Below are positions 59,093-64,000 of a stretch of 64,000 bases of DNA, piece after piece. Under the pieces are notes generated by a model. That model worked only from the letters and a program-made list of their open reading frames with translations, did no database searches and was not told the origin of the DNA. The stretch comes from Streptomyces ortus (GTDB lineage Bacteria > Actinomycetota > Actinomycetes > Streptomycetales > Streptomycetaceae). Numbering within the stretch: the stretch's first letter is position 1; each line of letters opens with the position of its first letter. The position numbers and the translations under genes are program-made. The stretch lies in assembly GCF_026341275.1 (NCBI RefSeq), contig NZ_JAIFZO010000002.1:8400118-8464117 (forward strand), written 5' to 3'.

Positions 59093-60220
59093 TCACGCGG
59101 TGGCGCAGGCCGTGCCGTTCAGCGTGAATCCGCCCGGTTGCGCGAAGGCGCCGGTGTACGTGCCCTGGAAACCGAACGACTGGCTGCCCCCTGCGGCGAT
59201 CCGCTTGGTGTGGGCGAGCGGACGCGCGGTCACACCTCCCGAGTCCGGGGCGACGGTGGCGTTCCATGCACTGGTGATCCGCTGTCCCGAGGGCAGGGAG
59301 AAGTCCAGCCGCCAGTCCTCGACCGGAGCCGGGCCGTTGTTGCCGACGGTCACGTTCGCGGTGAAGCCGCCGGACCAGACAGTGGGGGTGTAGGACACCG
59401 AGCACGCCGCCGGATCAGTGGGGTCGCCCGGTGTGCCGCCGCCCGTGGAGACGGTGGAGGAGAAGGAGTTCACGGCCAGCCCCGCACCGCCCTGCCAGGG
59501 TTCGAAGCCCGCCTGGACACTCGTCAGGTACCAGTCGGACCGGGCGAGCCCACGGGCGACCGCCTGGTCGACGAAGTCCATGACGTCGAAGCTCCAGCTG
59601 CTCATCGCCGACGGGGCGACGAAGGACAACACGTCGTTGCCGCCGTTGTCGCCGCTCCACACCTCCCAGGTGCGGCCACCCACGGAGGCCGTTCCGACGG
59701 GCGAACCGATGGGTTGGATCTGGCCCACCCGGTTGAACCAGATCATGATCTCGGTCTGGTTCACGCCGTCGGTGCGGGGCGTCGGGTCCAGCCAGATGTC
59801 GTACGAGGCGTTGTAGGTGGCGTTGCCGACGTAGCCGTACGAGATGCTGCTGGGGGCCGCCGAGATGGTGTCGAGCCTCGCCGGGAGGCTGGTTCCCGGC
59901 GAACACCTGGTGTAGTGGCAGCCGTTGAAGAGCGAGGGGTACGACTTCGGGGCTCCGTTGGTCGGTACCGAACCGTCGGCCTGGGTGATCCGGAAACCGG
60001 AGTCGTTCACGCTGATGCACTGGGTGGCGCTGGTGCCCCAGCGGTTGTTCTGGACGACGTAGCGGTTCTGGATCGTGGCCGATCCGTACTGCTCGCAGAT
60101 CGTGGTGTCCGCGTGGGCCTGTGCCGTCACGGCCAACAGCGCCGCGAGTGCGGCGAGAACCGTGATGAGCGTGGTCAACAGGCGGTGCGGGGTGGGGGTC
60201 TGACGCGGTGTCGGTCGCAT
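59093..60220 (-). CDS. celB: Secreted endoglucanase GH12 with CBM2
   Basis: The protein has 375 residues. The signal peptide is LITVLAALAALLAVTAQAHA. The GH12 domain (about 40-260) has nucleophile Glu in NQTEIMIWFNRVG and acid/base Glu in AGFEPWQGGAGLAV. A GGGTPGDPTDP linker follows, then CBM2 (about 275-375) with VSYTPTVWSGGFTANVTVGN. It matches Streptomyces CelB and cuts beta-1,4-glucan outside the cell. Two CebR-type boxes lie 65 and 204 bases upstream, so cellobiose should induce it. The LPMO gene follows 136 bases downstream and may share the transcript. Confidence 0.92.
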   Translation of the reverse strand: MRPTPRQTPTPHRLLTTLITVLAALAALLAVTAQAHADTTICEQYGSATIQNRYVVQNNRWGTSATQCISVNDSGFRITQADGSVPTNGAPKSYPSLFNGCHYTRCSPGTSLPARLDTISAAPSSISYGYVGNATYNASYDIWLDPTPRTDGVNQTEIMIWFNRVGQIQPIGSPVGTASVGGRTWEVWSGDNGGNDVLSFVAPSAMSSWSFDVMDFVDQAVARGLARSDWYLTSVQAGFEPWQGGAGLAVNSFSSTVSTGGGTPGDPTDPAACSVSYTPTVWSGGFTANVTVGNNGPAPVEDWRLDFSLPSGQRITSAWNATVAPDSGGVTARPLAHTKRIAAGGSQSFGFQGTYTGAFAQPGGFTLNGTACATA

Positions 60221-60284
60221 GGGGGCCTCTCGGGGAGAGTGCGAATGACCGGGCCGGGGGAGCGTGATCACGGCGGTCCAGGGG

Positions 60285-60298
60285 TGGGAGCGCTCCCA
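60285..60298. promoter_or_regulatory. CebR operator, perfect
   Basis: TGGGAGCGCTCCCA, the 14-base palindrome known as the CebR box of Streptomyces, lies 65 bases before the GH12 start. CebR bound here would block transcription until cellobiose or cellotriose releases it. The regulator gene is the next gene upstream. Confidence 0.9.
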
Positions 60299-60423
60299 AA
60301 TCACTGATGGCACAGGACTGTAGAAGTCGCGCATGTCCCTGACAACCCTGTGTGCGTGGACTGCTCGGAGAAGGCTCGAAACCACCAGTTCAACAACGGT
60401 GATCCAGACGACCGAACGGCCGC

Positions 60424-60437
60424 TGGGAGCGCTCCCG
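60424..60437. promoter_or_regulatory. Second CebR-type box, one mismatch
   Basis: TGGGAGCGCTCCCG differs from the perfect box only at the last base. It lies 204 bases before the GH12 start and just past the stop of the regulator gene, 126 bases from the first box (centre to centre 139). Two boxes could allow looping or act as transcription roadblock after cebR. Confidence 0.8.
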
Positions 60438-60447
60438 GAACTTTCCG

Positions 60448-61470
60448 TCAGGTCGAGGCGCGCTCCACCAGCTCCGTACGGAGGATCACGTGGCGCCATG
60501 CGCCGGAGGTGTCCCGCATGACGTCGAACAGCAGCTGGACCATGGTGCGGCCCATCTCCTCCATGGGCTGGCGGACGGTCGTCAGCCTCGGCTCGGTGTG
60601 CTGGGCCAGCGGGAAGTCGTCGAAGCCGATCACGGCGACGTCCTGCGGCACCCGGCGCCCCGCCGCACGCAGCGCCTCCAGCGCGCCCGCGGCCATCGTG
60701 TCCGACGCGGCGAGCACGGCGTCCACCTCCGGCGCCCGGGTGATGAGTTCGGCGGTCGCGCGGCGCCCGCTCTCCTGCGTGAAGTCACCCTCGACGATCC
60801 GGGACGGTACGACCTCGAAGCCCGCGCGCTCAAGCCCCTCGCGATAACCGCGCAACCGGCTCCGGGCAACGTACATGTCGGGTGGCCCGGTGACGGTGCC
60901 GATGGCCGTACGGCCTGTGCGCACCAGGTGGGCGACCGCGCTGCGGGCCCCGCCGACGTTGTCCGCGTCGACATAGGTGACGGCTTCGTCGCCGGAGCGG
61001 CGTCCCAGCAGGACGGTGGGCAGGCCCGCTTCGGACAGCATGTCGGGCAACGGGTCCTCGGCGTGCACGGACATCAGCAGGACACCGTCGACGCGTCCGC
61101 CGCGCGCGTACTCGACGAAGTGCCGGCGCTCGACGTCCGTACGGACCAGGGTGAGCAGCAGTTGCACGCCGGTGTCGGTCAACGCGTCGCCGACGGCGCC
61201 GACGACCGCCGAGAAGAAGGGCTCACCGAACTGCCGCCAGTCCGGTTCCGTCATGACCAGCGCGACGGCGTCGGCACGCCGTCCGGCCAGGGAACGGGCG
61301 GCCAGATTGGGTACGTACCCCAGCTCCGTGATGGCGCGTTCCACGGCCATGCGGGTCGAACTCCGCACTCCTGCCGCGTTGTTGATGACCCGGGAGACGG
61401 TTCCCCGTCCGACTCCGGCGCGCGCTGCGACTTCCTCCAGCGTCGGTGTGCCGGGACGCTGTCTACGCAT
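60448..61470 (-). CDS. cebR: LacI-family repressor CebR
   Basis: The protein has 340 residues. The LacI helix-turn-helix is TLEEVAARAGVGRGTVSRVI followed by NNAAGVRSSTR, and the hinge LGYVPNLAARSL follows. The sugar-binding domain has IGFDDFPLAQHTEPRLTTVR. It matches cellobiose regulator CebR, and the presence of CebR-type boxes next to the gene supports this. GGGGGAGG precedes 61470. The usual cebEFG transporter is not next to it here, so this may be the main CebR in another context or a paralogue dedicated to the GH12/LPMO pair. Confidence 0.82.
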   Translation of the reverse strand: MRRQRPGTPTLEEVAARAGVGRGTVSRVINNAAGVRSSTRMAVERAITELGYVPNLAARSLAGRRADAVALVMTEPDWRQFGEPFFSAVVGAVGDALTDTGVQLLLTLVRTDVERRHFVEYARGGRVDGVLLMSVHAEDPLPDMLSEAGLPTVLLGRRSGDEAVTYVDADNVGGARSAVAHLVRTGRTAIGTVTGPPDMYVARSRLRGYREGLERAGFEVVPSRIVEGDFTQESGRRATAELITRAPEVDAVLAASDTMAAGALEALRAAGRRVPQDVAVIGFDDFPLAQHTEPRLTTVRQPMEEMGRTMVQLLFDVMRDTSGAWRHVILRTELVERAST

Positions 61471-61628
61471 GTCGACCTCCCCCACGAGATCACCCGATAG
61501 TACGGTCACAACCGTGCCGATCGGCGGGTCTCGGCAGAGCGGTTCCGCCATGACGCATCTGCACGGCCCCCGGGGCTCGGCAGCATGATCGTGCGGCACG
61601 CCCGCCCTCGGGCGCCCTGGCGTGCCGT

Positions 61629-62528
61629 TCAGCGCGGGGAGTGCCCGCGAGCCATGTCGCGGAAGGCGATCGGGGTCTGTCCGGTGCCCCGGTGGAAGAA
61701 CTTGCTGAAGTGTGTCGCGCTGGGGAAGCCGAGACGATCGGCGATGCGGGCGGCGCTCTGGTCGCCGTGGGCCAACAGGCGTTTGGCCTCCAGGATCACG
61801 CGGCGGTCGATGAACTCCTTGGCGCCGAGCCCCGCGACGGAGAGGGTGGCGCGGGAGAGCGTGCGGGGCGAATAACCGAGGGCCTGGGCGTAGTCCTCCA
61901 CGCGGCGCGTGCGGGCGAAGTCCCGTTCGACGGCGTCGCGGAAGCGCAAGTAGGTGGAGTCGGGTTCGGGGGCGGGCGGGCCGGCGGGCGCGGTGAGATG
62001 AGTCAGGCGCAGCACGAGGACGGCCAGCAGGTGACGCAGGGCCGCGGTGTGGACGTCCAGGGGCAGGTGTCCGAGTGCGCGGAACTCGCTGCCGAGGTGC
62101 TCGGCGGCCAGGCTCAGGGCCTCGGCGTGGTCGGGCAGGGGGAGGAGCAGCACCGGGGCGTGCGGGTCCTGCGTGCGGGCGGCGTCGGCCGTGGCCGCAT
62201 CGAGGAAGTCCGGGCGGAAGAGGATCAGGGTTCCCTCGGCGCCGGTGAGGTCGCCCCACTGATGGACCTGGCCGGGGCGAACCCAGAGCCAGGATCCCGG
62301 TTCGAGGGCGTGGTCGGCAAAGTCCACTGTGTGCCACAGGGTGCCGCCGGTGAGGGTGACCAGGTGGTGGAAGTCCGGCCGCTGCGGTGTCGCGAGCTGG
62401 GCCGCGGTGGTCCGGTGGCGCAGCTCGGTCAGGGACAGAACCTCCACCCCCGCAGGCGTTCCGGTGGGCGCGGTGAAGGCGAGCTCGCGGATCCCCACCC
62501 TGTCAGCGTGTCGTTTTTTGGCCATCAT
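61629..62528 (-). CDS. AraC-family regulator
   Basis: The protein has 299 residues. The N-terminal cupin-like sensor has HHLVTLTGGTLWHTVDFADH and PGSWLWVRPGQVHQWGD. The C-terminal AraC helices are DYAQALGYSPRTLSRATLSV and ARIADRLGFPSATHFSKFFH, ending in TGQTPIAFRDMA. It lies 268 bases from the divergent SnoaL-like gene and probably controls it or itself. Confidence 0.88.
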   Translation of the reverse strand: MMAKKRHADRVGIRELAFTAPTGTPAGVEVLSLTELRHRTTAAQLATPQRPDFHHLVTLTGGTLWHTVDFADHALEPGSWLWVRPGQVHQWGDLTGAEGTLILFRPDFLDAATADAARTQDPHAPVLLLPLPDHAEALSLAAEHLGSEFRALGHLPLDVHTAALRHLLAVLVLRLTHLTAPAGPPAPEPDSTYLRFRDAVERDFARTRRVEDYAQALGYSPRTLSRATLSVAGLGAKEFIDRRVILEAKRLLAHGDQSAARIADRLGFPSATHFSKFFHRGTGQTPIAFRDMARGHSPR

Positions 62529-62796
62529 GTGTCGCCAGCGTATCCAACTTAGGTCGCTTCTTGCTCGTAACTTGGAGGTATCACTTCACGCGGCGCCACG
62601 CCGAGTGTCGGAAAAACGTAAGGGACGAAAGGGGAGAGGGCGTGCGATGGCCACCACCGAAAGCGTGCGGCTGACGTAGGCCGTCGACGCGTACCGCCCC
62701 GGGTGTCACGGCTTCGGCCTGAAGCCGAGGTCCCGCCGCGGCGTCCACCCGCCCCTCCCTCTTCCGCTCCACCCCTGTTCCGCAAGGAGAATTGTC

Positions 62797-63558
62797 ATGA
62801 GCGACGCCCTCAACACCGTCCTGGCCGCGACCGGTGAGCTGTTCGGCAAGAAGGACCCGACCGCGGTCGACCGCTGGGTCGCTGCCGACTACACGCAGCA
62901 CAGCGCCCTGGCCGCCGACGGCCCCGAGGCCCTGCGTGCTCTGGTGTCCTCCCTCGGCGACGACTTCCGCTACGAGGGCGCCCGGGTCATCGCCGACGGT
63001 GGCCTCGTCGCTCTGCACGGCACGTACTACGGGTTCGGCCCGGACCCGCTGGTCGCCTTCGACATCTTCCGCGTCGATGCCGACGGCAAGCTCGCCGAAC
63101 ACTGGGACGCCCTGACCCCGGTGGTCTCCGCGACGGCTTCCGGCCGCTCGCAGACCGACGGCCCCACCGAAGTGGCCGAGCCCGCCAGGACCGAGGCCAA
63201 CCGCGCCCTGGTCACCGAGTTCGCGCAGAAGGTCCTGGTCGGCGCCGACTACTCGGTGCTCACGGACTACATCTCCACGGTGACGTACGACCAGCACAAC
63301 CCGGAGGCCGCCGACGGCCTGGACGGATTCGGGGCCGCCGCCGCGCGCTGGGCCGAGCAGGGCAAGAACCTCCGCTACACGAAGGTCCACCGGGTCATCG
63401 CCGAGGGCGACTTCGTCCTGACCCAGGCCGAGGGCGAGTTCGGTGTCCCGGTCGCCTACTACGACCTGTTCCGTGTCGCCGACGGAAAGATCGTCGAGCA
63501 CTGGGACGTCATCGTCCCGATCCCGGCCGAGCTTCCCCACACCAACGGCCTGTTCTGA
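62797..63558 (+). CDS. Protein with two SnoaL-like domains
   Basis: The protein has 253 residues with two NTF2/SnoaL domains (about 1-115 and 130-250). Each follows the same order: YTQHSALAADGPEALRALVS / YDQHNPEAADGLDGFGAAAA, then VIADGGLVALHGTYYG / VIAEGDFVLTQAEGEF, and FDIFRVDADGKLAEHWDALT / YDLFRVADGKIVEHWDVIVP. The internal repeat shows tandem duplication. AAGGAG precedes ATG 62797. Function is unknown; it is probably a small-molecule-binding enzyme, divergent from the AraC regulator and ended by a strong hairpin. Confidence 0.83.
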   Translation: MSDALNTVLAATGELFGKKDPTAVDRWVAADYTQHSALAADGPEALRALVSSLGDDFRYEGARVIADGGLVALHGTYYGFGPDPLVAFDIFRVDADGKLAEHWDALTPVVSATASGRSQTDGPTEVAEPARTEANRALVTEFAQKVLVGADYSVLTDYISTVTYDQHNPEAADGLDGFGAAAARWAEQGKNLRYTKVHRVIAEGDFVLTQAEGEFGVPVAYYDLFRVADGKIVEHWDVIVPIPAELPHTNGLF

Positions 63559-63571
63559 CGCCCCTTCCCGC

Positions 63572-63612
63572 CCGGTGCGGCCTCGCCCTCTTCCAGGTCG
63601 AGGCCGCACCGG
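63572..63612 (+). terminator. Perfect 14-base hairpin after the double SnoaL gene
   Basis: CCGGTGCGGCCTCG (63572-63585) pairs with CGAGGCCGCACCGG (63599-63612) around a 13-base loop, starting 13 bases after the stop. No T-run. It separates the SnoaL-like gene from the partial gene that follows. Confidence 0.75.
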
Positions 63613-63657
63613 CGCACCCCTCACCACCGGCCCCTCCCTCACCACCGGGAAGCCCCG

Positions 63658-64000
63658 TGCCCACTCCAGCCCTCCAACTCACCGACTACCGCGCAGCGAT
63701 CGCCCTGGACGATCCGTTCCCGACCGCCCCGAACCTCACCCTGTCCGTGCAACCGGCCCGCCTCGTCCGCACCGCACTGTCCCGGCTGAGCAAGGACCCC
63801 GCCACCACGGCTACGGGTTGGGGACTGGGAGCGGGCGACGCGGACCAGCTAGATGACGCGACCGCCCGACGCCTGCTGCGCGCGGTCCTCACCGTTCGCC
63901 CACCGGGCCCGCTCCCTGCAGACGTGTCCCAGGTACTGGACGTCCTCCTGAACAGTGAGCGCGAGGCCAGGACCGTGACGGACCCGAACCGCCTTCCTCT
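63658..64000 (+). CDS. Unidentified gene, 5' part (cut by window end)
   Basis: GTG 63658 opens a frame with clear GC3 bias to the end of the window (114 codons). The product starts PTPALQLTDYRAAIALDDPF and contains ARRLLRAVLTVRPPGPLPAD and VLDVLLNSEREARTVT, mostly helical, no signal peptide or membrane helix. I do not recognise the family. The start is uncertain, because the site (CGGGAAG) is weak. Confidence 0.5.

Noticed and set aside
1..64000. tRNA, rRNA, riboswitch or intact insertion sequence
   Set aside because: Reading both strands I found no cloverleaf-like sequence with CCA-side conservation, no rRNA segments, no cobalamin/TPP-type leader and no complete transposase with terminal repeats. 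A tRNAscan-SE and Infernal run would settle this.

Overview
The window reads as a chromosomal segment of a Streptomyces species. It is very GC-rich with strong third-position GC. It carries the edge of a spore-pigment-type aromatic polyketide locus, TTA (bldA-type) codons in only two of the genes checked, a CebR-controlled cellulose locus, a GH10+CBM13 xylanase and a mycothiol-dependent isomerase homologue. I saw no tRNA, rRNA, CRISPR array or intact insertion sequence.

Layout. 1-1.7 kb: a TcmI-type cyclase (cut by the window edge) and an aromatic FAD monooxygenase, the end of a type II PKS (whiE-like) locus. 2.5-5.0 kb: a regulatory trio of ImmA/IrrE-like protease, seven-helix MAB_1171c-type membrane protein and XRE repressor. 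5.3-16.5 kb: an uncharacterised biosynthetic locus. It has a FabI paralogue, an MFS exporter, a YceI protein, an NmrA-like reductase, a two-domain ABM protein and a methyltransferase. These are followed by a strongly overlapping run: TMK-like P-loop kinase, GH3 acyl-adenylate/amide synthetase, a possible 41-aa peptide, a Ppm/Tcm-type methyltransferase, a free-standing ArgRS-like protein and an orphan. I think this run is the most novel part of the window.

16.5-29 kb: ordinary genes (TetR/hydrolase pair, isomerase, formaldehyde dehydrogenase, aldo/keto reductase, FKBP, LLM oxidoreductase, PPK2 and P-type ATPase operon), with two gene relics between them.

29.2-46.3 kb: a one-direction 15-gene polyketide/fatty-acid operon on the minus strand. 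It has two PfaC-like KS-CLF-DH megasynthase subunits, a fused AT-ACP, a free ACP, two ketoreductase-like SDRs, a MaoC protein and a PPTase. It also has two KAS III enzymes, a 3-hydroxyacyl-CoA dehydrogenase and a crotonyl-CoA carboxylase/reductase homologue. Together these last enzymes could make a C4 (butyryl/ethylmalonyl) unit from acetyl/malonyl units inside the cluster. A P450 and a SnoaL-like protein may tailor the product. A large HTH/TPR regulator is encoded just upstream.

47.8-52.6 kb: an ABC1 kinase with a small basic coiled-coil partner, a transposase relic, a RHH/Doc-like toxin-antitoxin pair and a SAV2177-type methyltransferase. 52.8-61.5 kb: plant-polymer degradation: GH10 xylanase, a GH62 relic, a two-component system whose kinase is fused in frame to a second membrane module, an AA10 LPMO with a TTA codon, a GH12 cellulase and the LacI-family regulator CebR with two CebR-type boxes. 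61.6-64 kb: an AraC regulator, a double SnoaL-like protein and a gene cut by the window end.

Names are from motif recognition and memory of families. No database search was run.
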